From contig NZ_RKLP01000002.1 in the NCBI RefSeq assembly GCF_004011865.1, positions 248,001 through 312,000 of the forward strand: DNA of 64,000 nucleotides. Reading direction: 5' to 3'. A program made the position numbers and the translations under genes. The notes beneath the pieces are model-generated. The model had not been told where the DNA came from and made no database searches. It saw only the letters and a program-made list of their open reading frames with translations. Source of the DNA: Prescottella agglutinans. GTDB lineage: Bacteria > Actinomycetota > Actinomycetes > Mycobacteriales > Mycobacteriaceae. This document shows positions 18,549-27,536 of this stretch, piece by piece; the first letter of the stretch is position 1; each line of letters opens with the position of its first letter.

Positions 18549-19790
18549 TCAGTTCCCCAACGCGGCTCCGCCACCGCTGGTGACCTCGTCGCGCAGAGCC
18601 CCCGGAGTGAGCGGTTCGTCGAGCAGTCGACGGAACCGTTCGGACCGCGCCGGACCCACCGGAACCTGTGCCAGCCAGCCGCCGAGCAGCCGGTAGCCCT
18701 CGACGTACGTGCTGATGTACGCCCGCCACAGCGGCGACGACAGGAACCGCAGGCTCTGCTTCGCCCGTTCCGGACTCGACAGCGTCCAGCGCTGCAGGAA
18801 GGCCACGACGTCGTCGGGATCGGCGCCGCGGTCGTGCAGTAGCAGCGCCGCGTCCTGCCGGACGCCGAGCAGCCCGCTCGACGCCGCCGACAGTTCCTCG
18901 GCCCGCTCCCCGTCGAACCGCAGCCCGAGGTCGGCGTAGATCTCCTGCGCCCAGCGCCCCCAGCCCTCACCCACGACGGATTCCAGCGCCAGGTCCGCGA
19001 GCCCCTCCGCCATCAGGCACTGCGGGGTGTTGACGACGAACAGTGTCTGCTCGAGCTGCCCGGTCCCGACGAGACCCGCCTCCTTGCGGCAGTGCTCGGT
19101 GTGGTGGCCCGGGTAGGACTCGTGCGCGATGAGCCGCGGCAGGTTCGACATGTGCTGATCGAGGTCCGAATTGATCGCGACCGTGGACCGGTAGCCGCCG
19201 AGGTAGTAGTTGAACCCGGACCACGGCTTGTCGCCGACGACCTCGTACTCGACCCGCTCGGTCTCGGGGAGCGCGTACTCGGCGCGCACCCGGTCCCGCA
19301 GCGCGCTGTTGAACGCCTCGACGCAGTCCTGCAGCCGGTCCGGCGGGATGCGGTCGGCGACCCGGTGCGCCTCCATGCGCTCGGCGAGCGGGCCCGGCCC
19401 GGGCAGCACGGCATCCATCCGGCGGTGGGCCTCGCGGTACTCGCCCTCGTCGCCCGACTCGATCCGCACGTCGAAGTACGCCGCCACCTCGTGGACGAAG
19501 CCGATGCCGTCGCCCGCGAACTTGCGGGCCGAGCACTCGAGGGCGGTCAGGTGCGCGTCGAGGAACCGTGTCCGCGCATCCGGCAGCCCCGCGGATCCGA
19601 GGTCCGCGCGCAGCGCACGGGCGTCGCCGGCGAGTCGGCGCGGGTCGGGCCGCGGCTCGTTCTCCACCTGGCGCCGCAGGGCGGGATCACCGGTGTAGGC
19701 GTCGACGAAGCCCTCTTCGAGGCGGTCGAAACGCAGACCCAGCAGGAGGTAGTCGCGTACCAATGCGTCCGGTTCCATGTTCGGGACCAT
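18549..19790 (-). CDS. DUF885 family putative metallopeptidase
   Basis: A 413-residue member of the DUF885 family. The Zn-binding-like motif is in [20 protein letters not shown], where HESYPGHH replaces a canonical HExxH as is normal in this family, and a downstream [20 protein letters not shown] supplies the second-helix Glu. The start is either 19790 or the in-frame ATG at 19778 ([12 protein letters not shown]). It has no signal peptide, so it is probably cytoplasmic. The substrate is unknown. It lies between glyA and coaA and is divergent from coaA. Confidence 0.85.
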   Translation of the reverse strand: MVPNMEPDALVRDYLLLGLRFDRLEEGFVDAYTGDPALRRQVENEPRPDPRRLAGDARALRADLGSAGLPDARTRFLDAHLTALECSARKFAGDGIGFVHEVAAYFDVRIESGDEGEYREAHRRMDAVLPGPGPLAERMEAHRVADRIPPDRLQDCVEAFNSALRDRVRAEYALPETERVEYEVVGDKPWSGFNYYLGGYRSTVAINSDLDQHMSNLPRLIAHESYPGHHTEHCRKEAGLVGTGQLEQTLFVVNTPQCLMAEGLADLALESVVGEGWGRWAQEIYADLGLRFDGERAEELSAASSGLLGVRQDAALLLHDRGADPDDVVAFLQRWTLSSPERAKQSLRFLSSPLWRAYISTYVEGYRLLGGWLAQVPVGPARSERFRRLLDEPLTPGALRDEVTSGGGAALGN

Positions 19791-19938
19791 AGTCCTTCAC
19801 CTGTGGTTTCCGCCGAGAGGCGGACCCGGCGCAGCGCTCCCCTGTGGCTGCGAGCACAATTTGCCTCATGCACCTGCCTCCCCTCAGCACGCGCATGCAC
19901 CGATCGCAGTCGAAGCCGCTCTCCCGGAAGGTGCACCG

Positions 19939-20871
19939 ATGGCACGGGTGAGCGAATCCAGCCCCTACGTCGAATTCGACCGCAAGCAGTGGCGCAAGCT
20001 CCGCAAGTCGACACCGCTGGTGCTGACCGAAGAAGAACTCGTCGGGCTCCGCGGCCTCGGTGAACAGATCGATCTCGACGAGGTGGCCGAGGTCTACCTC
20101 CCGCTCGCTCGTCTGATCCACCTGCAGGTCGCCGCCCGCCAGCGCCTGTTCGCCGCCACCGCAACCTTCCTCGGCGAGAAGCACCCCGACCGCCAGGTGC
20201 CGTTCGTCATCGGCGTCGCCGGCAGCGTCGCGGTCGGCAAGTCGACCACGGCCCGCGTGCTGCAGGCCCTGCTCGCCCGCTGGGAACACCACCCGCGAGT
20301 CGACCTGGTCACCACCGACGGGTTCCTCTACCCCACCGCCGAGCTCACGCGCCGGGGCATCATGCACCGCAAGGGCTTTCCCGAGAGCTACGACCGCCGC
20401 AAGCTGCTGCGCTTCGTCACCGAGGTGAAGTCGGGCGCCGAAGAGGTTGCCGCGCCCGTCTATTCGCACATCTCGTACGACGTCGTGCCGGGTCAGTACC
20501 ACCTCATCCGCCAGCCGGACATCCTCATCATCGAGGGCCTCAACGTGCTGCAGACCGGTCCGCGCCTGATGGTCTCGGACCTGTTCGACTTCTCGATCTA
20601 CGTCGACGCCCGCATCGAGGACATCGAGCGCTGGTACATCAAACGCTTTCTGGCGCTGCGCAAGACGTCGTTCGCGGACCCGAACGCGCACTTCCACCAC
20701 TACGCGGCACTGTCGGACGAGCACGCGACGCTCGCCGCCGAGGACATCTGGAACTCGATCAACCGACCGAACCTGGTGGAGAACATCCTGCCCACCCGTC
20801 CGCGCGCCACGCTGGTGCTGCGCAAGGACGCCGACCACACCATCAACCGGCTGCGCCTGCGCAAGCTCTGA
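19939..20871 (+). CDS. coaA: Type I pantothenate kinase
   Basis: First and rate-limiting step of coenzyme A synthesis, ATP-dependent phosphorylation of pantothenate. The product has 310 residues. Walker A is [14 protein letters not shown] near residue 93. Further blocks are [33 protein letters not shown] and [15 protein letters not shown]. The ATG at 19939 with GGAAGG just upstream gives [13 protein letters not shown]; the upstream open frame is not family-like. Terminated by the hairpin at 20880-20919. Confidence 0.96.
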   Translation: MARVSESSPYVEFDRKQWRKLRKSTPLVLTEEELVGLRGLGEQIDLDEVAEVYLPLARLIHLQVAARQRLFAATATFLGEKHPDRQVPFVIGVAGSVAVGKSTTARVLQALLARWEHHPRVDLVTTDGFLYPTAELTRRGIMHRKGFPESYDRRKLLRFVTEVKSGAEEVAAPVYSHISYDVVPGQYHLIRQPDILIIEGLNVLQTGPRLMVSDLFDFSIYVDARIEDIERWYIKRFLALRKTSFADPNAHFHHYAALSDEHATLAAEDIWNSINRPNLVENILPTRPRATLVLRKDADHTINRLRLRKL

Positions 20872-20879
20872 TCGGGCGC

Positions 20880-20919
20880 GGGTGTCCTTTGCATCCCCCT
20901 CGCGACGCAGAGGACACCC
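20880..20919. terminator. Terminator between coaA and serine hydrolase gene
   Basis: GGGTGTCCT at 20880-20888 pairs with AGGACACCC at 20911-20919, between converging stops at 20871 and 20924. Confidence 0.8.
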
Positions 20920-20923
20920 GGGT

Positions 20924-22063
20924 CTACAGCCCCGCGTACGCCTGCGCGACGTACTCCTCGGTGCGCGGCGCACCCAGGAGTTGCGGGGTCATCCTGTTCA
21001 TCGCGTACGCGAAGGTCATGCGCCGGTCGAGGTCGTTGACGACGATCGATCCGCCGTACCCCGTCCACCAGCACACCCGGCCGTCGGGGATCGACGGGTG
21101 GACGGCGGGCGCGGGCAGCGCATAGCCGAGGCCGAACCGCAGTGACGCCCCGAGCACCTGGTCGACGCCGTCGGCCTGCACGTCGAAGATCCGCTCGACG
21201 GTCTCGGGCCGCAGCAACTGTTCGCCCGACGGGGTCCGTCCGCCGTGGGAGACGACCGACTGCGCGAGGGCGACCGAGCGGGCGTTGCCGTGACCGTTGG
21301 CGCCGCCGATCTGGGCGCCGCGCCACAGCCGACTCGACGTCTCCGGGACCGGGATCACCGGGTTCGCCATGGTCTTGACGAAGACGCCGTCGGGCGGCAG
21401 CGACGCGTAGTCGAATCCGGTGGGCGGCGGCGCGATCAGCGGCGCGACCCTCGGATCGACGTCAGCGGGCGTGCCGATGAGATAGTCGGCGCCGCACGCG
21501 TCGGCGACCTCGGTGGCGAAGAAGTCGCCGAGGCCGCGCCCGGTGATGCGCCGGACCATCCCGCCGACCAGGTGCCCGAAGTTGGTCGCGTGGTAGCCCG
21601 ATGCCGTGCCCGGCTCCCACCACGGCGCCTGCTGCGCAAGCAGATCCTCGGCGCGGACCTCGTCGCAGATGTCGGCGACCGTGACCGGTTGCTGCCAACC
21701 GCTCACGCCCGACGTGTGCCCGAGGACGTGCCGCACCAGCACGCCGTCCTTGCCGTTCGCGGCGAACTCCGGCCAGTACCGGGCGACCGGGGCATCGAGG
21801 TCGAGCAGACCGCGGTCGACGAGTACCAGCGCCGCGAGCGTGGTCATGGTCTTCGTCAGCGAGTACGTGTTGACGACGGTGTCCTTGACCCAACGCGCGC
21901 CGGTGTCGACGTCGGCGACGCCGCCCCACAGGTCCACGACGGTCTCCCCGTCACGCACGACGCACACCGACGCACCGGCGTCGGTGCCGTCGTCGAGGTT
22001 GCGCTGTAACAGCTCTCGCAGCCCCCCGAAGGCCGGATCGGCGAATCCCTCGACCGCTGTCAC
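20924..22063 (-). CDS. Serine hydrolase, beta-lactamase/esterase family VIII type
   Basis: A 379-residue beta-lactamase-fold hydrolase (EstB-type esterase or D-aminopeptidase relative). The nucleophile motif SxxK is in NTYSLTKTMTTLAAL (Ser-Leu-Thr-Lys). A Tyr/Asn block lies in SGYHATNFGHLVGG, and WWTGYGGSIVV takes the KTG-box position. The GTG at 22063 overlaps the stop of the upstream monooxygenase as GTGA, so the two are coupled. No signal peptide, hence probably cytoplasmic. Pairing with a Baeyer-Villiger-like monooxygenase suggests hydrolysis of the ester it makes; this is inference. Confidence 0.87.
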   Translation of the reverse strand: MTAVEGFADPAFGGLRELLQRNLDDGTDAGASVCVVRDGETVVDLWGGVADVDTGARWVKDTVVNTYSLTKTMTTLAALVLVDRGLLDLDAPVARYWPEFAANGKDGVLVRHVLGHTSGVSGWQQPVTVADICDEVRAEDLLAQQAPWWEPGTASGYHATNFGHLVGGMVRRITGRGLGDFFATEVADACGADYLIGTPADVDPRVAPLIAPPPTGFDYASLPPDGVFVKTMANPVIPVPETSSRLWRGAQIGGANGHGNARSVALAQSVVSHGGRTPSGEQLLRPETVERIFDVQADGVDQVLGASLRFGLGYALPAPAVHPSIPDGRVCWWTGYGGSIVVNDLDRRMTFAYAMNRMTPQLLGAPRTEEYVAQAYAGL

Positions 22064-23394
22064 CGCGCGCCCACCGGCGTCTGCTGTGCCCGCTTCTCGC
22101 CGGCCGCGATCTCCTTCTTCAGGTCGCGCACGTACCGCGCGAAGTCGACCTGGATGGTGTGCCGTGGCGCCTGGTAGTACTGCGCGAGGCTGGCCGCGTC
22201 GTCCACCGCGATGATCCGCTGCATCTCGTCGGCGGTCGGCGGCTCGTACGAACCGCTGAGAACGCCGGCGACGAGCTTGCTCTGCTGCTCGGCGAGGTTG
22301 ACGATCGTGGGCGACGCCTGCGCGAGGCCCATGAAGAACAGGTTGTCGACGCCGGGCTGCATGATCCGCTTGAACAGCGGGAACCGGTGCTGCGCATCGG
22401 GCTGGAGCGACGGGTCGTCGAAGAACGGGAAGCTCATGTTGTACCCGGTGGCGCACACGATGACGTCGGCAGGGATCCGACGGCCGTCGACGAGCCGGAC
22501 GTGATCGCCGTCGAGCGACTCGATCGCCGGGACACACGTCAGGTCACCGGAACCGGCCTTGGCGAGGAAGTCGATGCTCACCGACGGGTGCGCACCGAGC
22601 GGCTCGTGGTCGGGCTCGGGAAGCCCGTAGTCCTGCATCCTGCCGAGGGACTTCTTGATCTTGCGGCGCGCGATCGCCAGGCCGAGCTTCTTCGGCATCC
22701 ACGGCGGCATCATCATCTTGTCGGCCGGCTTGCCCTCGCGGTACTTGGCGAGCACCCAGACACCGCGTCGCGCCGACACCCACACGTGCTTGGCGACGGA
22801 TCGGTGCGAGAGTTCCGACGCGATGTCGAGCGCGGAGTTCCCCATGCCGACGACCACGATGTTCTTGCCGCGCATGTCGATCGGGTCGTAGGCGTTGAGG
22901 TAGTCGTGACTGTGGATGATCTGCCCGTCGAACTTGCCCGGGTACTCTGGCATCCGCGCATCCCAGTGGTGACCGTTCGCGACGACGAGCGCGTCGTACG
23001 TGCGGGTCTCACCGCTGTCCAGCGTGACCGCCCACGTGCCGTCGGCGAGACGCTCCGCCTTCTCGACCATCGTGCCGAACGTGATGGTGTCGCGCAGGCC
23101 GAACTTCTCGACGTAGTCGCGGAAGTAGCCGTGCATGAGCGAGTGGTGCGGGAAGTGCGGCCAGTCGGCGGGGACCGGGAAGTCCTCGAACTGCAACCGC
23201 GTCGACGACGTGTCGATGTGCAGGCTCTCGTAGCAGGACGACATGCCGGTGGGGTTCTTGTAGTACCAGTTGCCGCCGATGTCGTCGGACGCCTCGAAGC
23301 AGTCGTACGGGATGCCGTGGTCCTTGAGCCGCTTGGCCGTGGTGAAGCCGGAACAACCGGCACCGATGATGCACACCTTGGGCAGCTGAGGCAT
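22060..23394 (-). CDS. Flavin-containing monooxygenase
   Basis: FAD/NADPH monooxygenase of 444 residues. The FAD site VCIIGAGCSGFTTAKRL lies near residues 7-23. The FMO-identifying pattern FxGxxxHxxxY appears as KFDGQIIHSHDY. The NADPH site is IVVVGMGNSALDIASEL. The ATG at 23394 has AAAGGA upstream and gives MPQLPKVCIIGAG. It heads a two-gene unit with the serine hydrolase and is divergent from a TetR regulator that likely controls it. Substrate unknown: N-, S- or Baeyer-Villiger-type oxidation are all possible. Confidence 0.9.
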   Translation of the reverse strand: MPQLPKVCIIGAGCSGFTTAKRLKDHGIPYDCFEASDDIGGNWYYKNPTGMSSCYESLHIDTSSTRLQFEDFPVPADWPHFPHHSLMHGYFRDYVEKFGLRDTITFGTMVEKAERLADGTWAVTLDSGETRTYDALVVANGHHWDARMPEYPGKFDGQIIHSHDYLNAYDPIDMRGKNIVVVGMGNSALDIASELSHRSVAKHVWVSARRGVWVLAKYREGKPADKMMMPPWMPKKLGLAIARRKIKKSLGRMQDYGLPEPDHEPLGAHPSVSIDFLAKAGSGDLTCVPAIESLDGDHVRLVDGRRIPADVIVCATGYNMSFPFFDDPSLQPDAQHRFPLFKRIMQPGVDNLFFMGLAQASPTIVNLAEQQSKLVAGVLSGSYEPPTADEMQRIIAVDDAASLAQYYQAPRHTIQVDFARYVRDLKKEIAAGEKRAQQTPVGAR

Positions 23395-23470
23395 GGAAGT
23401 TCCTTTCCCACAATCCGATCGCACAGACGTTCAGTGAAAAAAGTGATCTGCGTCATAGAACCGGATTCAC

Positions 23471-23483
23471 TGACACGCTGTCA
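23471..23483. promoter_or_regulatory. Palindrome in the FMO/TetR divergent promoter
   Basis: TGACACGCTGTCA is a 5-base inverted repeat with 3-base centre, 40 bases before the TetR start, in the only gap shared by the regulator and the monooxygenase operon. It is a candidate TetR operator. Confidence 0.5.
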
Positions 23484-23522
23484 AGCGAGCGCCGCCGTAC
23501 GATGCCGATCGGGAGGTGTGCA

Positions 23523-24152
23523 GTGAACGAGATCGACCAGGCCCCCGACCGGAAGCCGACGCTGCGGGACGAGCAGAAGCGACTGACGCGGCGGCGCCTC
23601 CTGGACTGCGCTCGAGAACAATTCGCGGCCAACGGCTACGCGGCGGTGAAGATCGACGACATCGCGTCCGCGGCCGGCTGCAGCCGAGCCACGTTCTACC
23701 TGCACTTCACCGGCAAGACCGACGTCCTGCGCCGGATCGGAGCCGAGTCGATGGATCCGCGGGCGGTGTCCATCTACGCCGACCTCGACGAGGTGCTCGA
23801 GTCCGGCTCCCGCGACGAGTTCACCCGGTGGATCGAGCGGGCCATCGACTGGTTCGACCGCAATCGCGCGATCCTGCCGGCCTGGGACGAGGCGTTGGTG
23901 CTCGAACCCGACTTCCGCGAGCCCGCACGGGAAGCAATCGCGGCACTGCCGAACGCGATGCCGTCCTACCTGGCGCGCTGGGGCGCCGACCGCGAACGCG
24001 AAGCCCGCGTACGGATCGAACTGCTGGTCACGCAGCTCGAGCGGTTCTTCACCCGATGGGCCGTCCAGGGAACGATCGAGATCCCCCGCGAACAGGCCGC
24101 GGAGGTCCTCACCGACATCTGGTTCCCGGCCCTCACACCGCCCTCGCCGTGA
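23523..24152 (+). CDS. TetR family transcriptional regulator
   Basis: A 209-residue regulator. The N-terminal helix-turn-helix is typical: RRRLLDCAREQFAANGYAAVKIDDIASAAGCSRATFYLHFTGKTDVL, about residues 22-68. The C-terminal ligand domain is unlike any subfamily I recognise. The GTG at 23523 is preceded by GGGAGG. Divergent orientation to the FMO-hydrolase unit, with a palindrome between, argues for local repression relieved by the monooxygenase substrate. Confidence 0.88.
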   Translation: MNEIDQAPDRKPTLRDEQKRLTRRRLLDCAREQFAANGYAAVKIDDIASAAGCSRATFYLHFTGKTDVLRRIGAESMDPRAVSIYADLDEVLESGSRDEFTRWIERAIDWFDRNRAILPAWDEALVLEPDFREPAREAIAALPNAMPSYLARWGADREREARVRIELLVTQLERFFTRWAVQGTIEIPREQAAEVLTDIWFPALTPPSP

Positions 24153-24199
24153 GGACGGCGCCTGGATGTACTGACCGGGGACATTGATCGAGACAACGG

Positions 24200-24230
24200 T
24201 TGACCTTGTCGTAACGGCAATGCTTACGGT
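24200..24230 (+). promoter_or_regulatory. MerR-type promoter with 19-base spacer
   Basis: TTGACC (24200-24205) and TACGGT (24225-24230) are separated by 19 bases, the overlong spacing seen at MerR-controlled promoters. An inverted GTAA/TTAC pair lies inside the spacer (24211-24225). The ATG is only 9 bases beyond the -10-like element, so the transcript would be nearly leaderless. Confidence 0.5.
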
Positions 24231-24238
24231 CGCTTGTC

Positions 24239-25147
24239 ATGACCATTTCAGTGATTGACAGCGCCTCGGGCATGAGCCGAGTCCTGACGGCGGACGCGAA
24301 GGATCGCGCCGACCTCATCCGTGACATGTGGGCTCCGATGGCGGGGATGTACCACTTCATCCCCGGCTGCGTGGACATGGCCACCGTGCACCAGCAGAAC
24401 TTCGGCTTCCGTCCGGACTCCGCGATCGAGCAGGTCCGCGAAGGTCTGGAGTCTCTTGTCGCGGCCCATGCCTGGAGCCGCATCGAGAAGGCCCTCGAGG
24501 ACGGCGTCGCAGCGTTGGCGTCTGCCGATCCGTGTGTGACGATCCCCGACCTGAACGTGCTGCTCGTCCTGGGGGATCCGACCAGCCACCACTTCGTCGA
24601 CGAGGTGCAAGGGATCTCAGGGTTCGGCGGTATCGGCGGCTACATCGCCATCACCGTCTGGCCCACCTCGCGCGTCCTCGATCGCCTCGAGGCGATCGCG
24701 GTCCACGAACTGCACCACAACGTGCGCTATTCACCCGGCGGGATCGTGTGGGACCCACAGACGGTGATGGTTGGCGAGCACGTTGTGTCCGAAGGGCTCG
24801 CCGATGTTTTCGCGTCCGAGCTGTACGGCGACGCCGGCTACACCCACTTCGTGCGCGACGAAACCCGCTCCGACGACCAAGTCCTGGCGAAGGTCGCCAG
24901 CGGCCTGGGCGTCACCGGAATGGCAGACTTCGCCGCCTGGGTGCTCGGCGACTCCAGCGCACAACTATTCGGTGCCGAGCCTGTCGGTCTGCCGACCGGG
25001 GCCGGCTATGCAGCCGGCGCTCGGCTTGTCCGCGCATACCTCGACGCCACCGGCACCACGGCCGCCCGAAACGTCAGCACTCCCGCGTCCGAGATCCTGC
25101 GCATCGCGCTGCCACGGCTGGGCCTGACCACAGACGCGGCACACTGA
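24239..25147 (+). CDS. DUF2268 putative Zn-dependent protease
   Basis: A 302-residue protein of the DUF2268 family. The zinc motif HExxH appears as AIAVHELHHNVRYSPGG near residue 157, followed by GEHVVSEGLADVFASELYG, which supplies the downstream metal Glu. IGGYIAITVWPTSRVLDRL precedes it, as in the family. It is followed 29 bases later by a MerR/TipAS regulator on the same strand. Some DUF2268 proteins are lipoproteins, but this one has no signal peptide. Substrate unknown. Confidence 0.85.
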   Translation: MTISVIDSASGMSRVLTADAKDRADLIRDMWAPMAGMYHFIPGCVDMATVHQQNFGFRPDSAIEQVREGLESLVAAHAWSRIEKALEDGVAALASADPCVTIPDLNVLLVLGDPTSHHFVDEVQGISGFGGIGGYIAITVWPTSRVLDRLEAIAVHELHHNVRYSPGGIVWDPQTVMVGEHVVSEGLADVFASELYGDAGYTHFVRDETRSDDQVLAKVASGLGVTGMADFAAWVLGDSSAQLFGAEPVGLPTGAGYAAGARLVRAYLDATGTTAARNVSTPASEILRIALPRLGLTTDAAH

Positions 25148-25176
25148 GCAGCACATCGAACGACAGGAGCCTGGTG

Positions 25177-25944
25177 ATGGAATGGACGGTGCATGAGCTC
25201 GCTGAACGCGCAGGCATCAGCGGCCGCACGCTGCGCCACTATCACCGCATCGGGCTGCTCGAGCCCGATCGCGTCGGGTCCAACGGCTATCGCTACTACG
25301 GTCCCGACGCCGTCGCGCGCCTGCAACGCATCCTCCTGCTCCGCGACACGGGTATGCCACTGGCCGACATCGCCGCAGTCCTCGACGCACCCGAGACGCC
25401 GACCGCCGAGGTCGAAGCGCTCCAGGCCCACCTGACACAGCTCGCCGAGGACCGCGAGGCCCTGGACCGGCGCATCAGTGCGGTCGAGCACACCCTGCAG
25501 ATGCGTCGAGAGGGTCGCGAACCGTGCATGGATGTGATGCTCGAAGGCTTCAACGACCGTTACGAGGCCGAGGTCGTACGACGGTGGGGGCGCGAGGCGT
25601 TCGCCGAGTCGAACCGGTGGTGGCATGAAAAGTCCGTGGGCCAGCAACGCGACTGGCAGGCCAGCGCCCAGGCTCTGCTCACACGGTGGGCCGAGATCCA
25701 CGAAGCCGGCCACACACCCGGCTCACCAGTTGCTCGAGCGCACGCTGCCGACCACATAGCCTGGTTCGCTGACATCCCCGGAACACCCACCCACGCCGGC
25801 GATGCCGAACGATCCGCCGCAATGGTGCGAGGCATGGCCGACCTCTACGAAACCAACCAAGACTTCCACCAGACCTTCGGCAGCCCAGAGGCTGCACAGT
25901 TCGCTGCGAACGCACTGCGCATACACGTGCAGCATCCGGCCTGA
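25177..25944 (+). CDS. MerR family regulator with TipAS effector domain
   Basis: A 255-residue regulator. The N-terminal winged HTH is MEWTVHELAERAGISGRTLRHY with HRIGLLEPDRVGSNGYRYYG (residues 1-45). A dimer coiled coil (about 75-110) leads to a C-terminal helical domain of the TipAS type, with GFNDRYEAEVVRRWG and FHQTFGSPEAAQFAANALRIHV. TipAS domains bind thiopeptide-like antibiotics, and other members bind other small ligands. The ATG at 25177 has CAGGAG upstream. It probably activates the 19-base-spacer promoter before the protease gene and so itself. Confidence 0.88.
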   Translation: MEWTVHELAERAGISGRTLRHYHRIGLLEPDRVGSNGYRYYGPDAVARLQRILLLRDTGMPLADIAAVLDAPETPTAEVEALQAHLTQLAEDREALDRRISAVEHTLQMRREGREPCMDVMLEGFNDRYEAEVVRRWGREAFAESNRWWHEKSVGQQRDWQASAQALLTRWAEIHEAGHTPGSPVARAHAADHIAWFADIPGTPTHAGDAERSAAMVRGMADLYETNQDFHQTFGSPEAAQFAANALRIHVQHPA

Positions 25945-25981
25945 CAGCAGCGGGTGCCGCGGCGCCGTCCCGGATCGAAAG

Positions 25982-26380
25982 ATGCCATGTCCCATCCCAA
26001 CGCTCACACCGCGTCACCGTCTGAAGGTTGCCCAACTCGTCGTCGAGGAGGGCTGGCCGATCTGTGAGGTCGCCGCCCGATTCCAGGTCTCGTGGCCGAC
26101 CGTGAAGCGCTGGGTCGGCCGCTACCGCGCCGGCGAGCCCATGAACGACCGGACCTCCCGCCCGAAGAGCTCGCCGAACAAGACGAGCAAGCCCGTCACG
26201 AAACTGTGCGTCGAACTGCGGATCAGGTTGCGGGAAGGTCCAGTTCAACTATCAGCGCGACTCGGGATCGCGCCCTCCACAGTCCACCGCATCCTCACCG
26301 CTGCTCGATTGAATCGGCTGTCGCACGTCGACCGGGCGACCGGTGAACCGATCCGCCGTTACGAGCACGCGCAGCCATGA
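25982..26380 (+). pseudogene. IS481-type transposase, N-terminal fragment
   Basis: About 132 residues of an IS481-family transposase: TPRHRLKVAQLVVEEGWPICEVAARFQVSWPTVKRWVGRYRAGEP is the N-terminal helix-turn-helix, followed by LSARLGIAPSTVHRILTAA. The reading frame stops just after RRYEHAQP, where intact members enter the DDE catalytic domain. The downstream sequence instead matches an IS256 remnant on the other strand, so the fragment was truncated by insertion or recombination. Non-functional. Confidence 0.8.
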
Positions 26381-26511
26381 CTCGAGAGCGTCTCGTCGTT
26401 CTGCCGCTGAGCGGTAGCAGCGGGCGTAAGCCCACCCGTCGGCCATTGTGCGGCGGTGATCCGGCTGATCGTGTCTATCGACACGCTCGCGCCGTAGACA
26501 TCGGGGAAGTA

Positions 26512-26659
26512 CGCGGCGATCTCGCCGATCGCCAGGCCTTTCACGCTCAGCGACAGGACGATCTCGTCCACTCCGGTCAGGCGGCGCTGGCGCATCTTCA
26601 CGATCTGCGGGTCGAACGAGGCATCGGCGTCTCTCGGTACCTCGATCACGACTGGTCCG
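26512..26659. repeat. Direct repeat, IS256 internal segment (copy A)
   Basis: These 148 bases appear identical by eye to 34056-34203 and lie in the same orientation. In copy B the segment is joined directly to the 5' segment by a 113-base deletion. Confidence 0.85.
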
Positions 26660-26772
26660 ATCTCCGTCAGAACGGTCTTCGAGCGGGTCCGTTGCGCGAG
26701 TTGCCGCTACCCCGGCCGACTGGATCGTGTCTGTTCGGGCCCACCGAATCGATACCCTGCTCCTTGACCTGG

Positions 26773-26917
26773 GCCAGAAGCTGCTCGGCGAGCTGCTCTG
26801 AATCCACCTCGGTAGCCATGGGTTCCAGCGTTTCGCTCATCATCGATCCTCCCCACCAGGCGCACACCCGCCGCGTCGGACCAAGATCGAATCCACCGCC
26901 ATTCGGACAGTCCCGGC
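26773..26917. repeat. Direct repeat, IS256 5' segment (copy A)
   Basis: These 145 bases match 34203-34347 with only two mismatches by eye, including untranslated sequence up to the presumed IS end. Confidence 0.85.
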
Positions 26918-27052
26918 CGCAATCGGATAAGACCCACCGCAGCGTCCGTTGGGAACGAACACAATGGTTCTCGGTCGTGTCATACCCGGCTGCCACAATC
27001 CCGAGATGTCCTGCTAGACCGGTGGATCGATTCGACAAGGAGTCTGGACACA
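26918..27052 (+). promoter_or_regulatory. Leader region of the NTF2-like gene
   Basis: Unique sequence between the IS remnant and the next gene. GAAC (26953-26956) and GTTC (26967-26970) form a small inverted repeat. AAGGAG lies about 12 bases before the ATG. No firm promoter hexamers recognised. Confidence 0.35.
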
Positions 27053-27412
27053 ATGAGTGGAACAACGACAACGCGGGCCGCGGAGCCTGAGGACTTGAAC
27101 CGGTTGGTTGTGGAGCGGCTGAGTGCCGGCGATGTCGATGGACTGGTCGCCCTGTACGAGGCAGATGCAGTGCTTGCCTTGCCTGACGGTCGGGTCGCGA
27201 CCGGGACCTCCGAGATCCGGGCCGCCTACGAACAGCTCGTGGCGGACGATCCCCTGTTCTGCCCGGGCGAGATTCTGCCCGCCCTCCGCAGCGGAAACGT
27301 CGCGATGACGTCAGTGCGCCTACCTGACGGTGGAGCCACCGTCGAGGTGGCCCGCCGACAGCCGGATGGCAGCTGGCTATGGGTGATCGACCAGCCCCAG
27401 GTTCTCGGATAG
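27053..27412 (+). CDS. SnoaL/NTF2-like small protein
   Basis: A 119-residue NTF2-fold protein. EDLNRLVVERLSAGDVDGLVALYEADAVLALPDGRVATGTSEIRAAYEQLVADD is the typical helical half, and EVARRQPDGSWLWVIDQP is the closing strand with the conserved Asp/Trp. It fits the YybH/SnoaL-like class, which includes uncharacterised isomerase-like and stress proteins. It sits in the IS-bracketed region, convergent with the peptidase gene. No substrate can be inferred. Confidence 0.8.
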   Translation: MSGTTTTRAAEPEDLNRLVVERLSAGDVDGLVALYEADAVLALPDGRVATGTSEIRAAYEQLVADDPLFCPGEILPALRSGNVAMTSVRLPDGGATVEVARRQPDGSWLWVIDQPQVLG

Positions 27413-27536
27413 GCACGTCGCCGCGCCCGGCGCGGGCAGGCGGACCCTCACTGGTGCATCAGCTTTCGGGGTCGGCTGGCTGTGCGTTCCGCCGTTCATG
27501 GAGTGGATTGTCAAGGGTGGCGGGACTACCGTCGCG

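Larger units (their letters stand above)
26450..26917 (-). pseudogene. IS256-type transposase remnant, copy A
   Basis: Decayed IS256-family transposase. The start MMSETLEPMATEVDSEQLAE (from 26842) runs into LLAQVKEQGIDSVGPN. An internal deletion and frameshift follow, then KTVLTEIGPVVIEVPRD-like sequence and RQRRLTGVDEIVLSLSVKGL to the VYGASVS block. Catalytic C-terminal parts are gone. The sequence shared with copy B stops at 26917, close to where the element's left end would be (ACTGTCC on the element strand). Confidence 0.85.

Noticed and set aside
25802-25981. Extension of the IS481 fragment upstream into the MerR gene
   Set aside because: That stretch is the MerR/TipAS coding sequence read in another frame.
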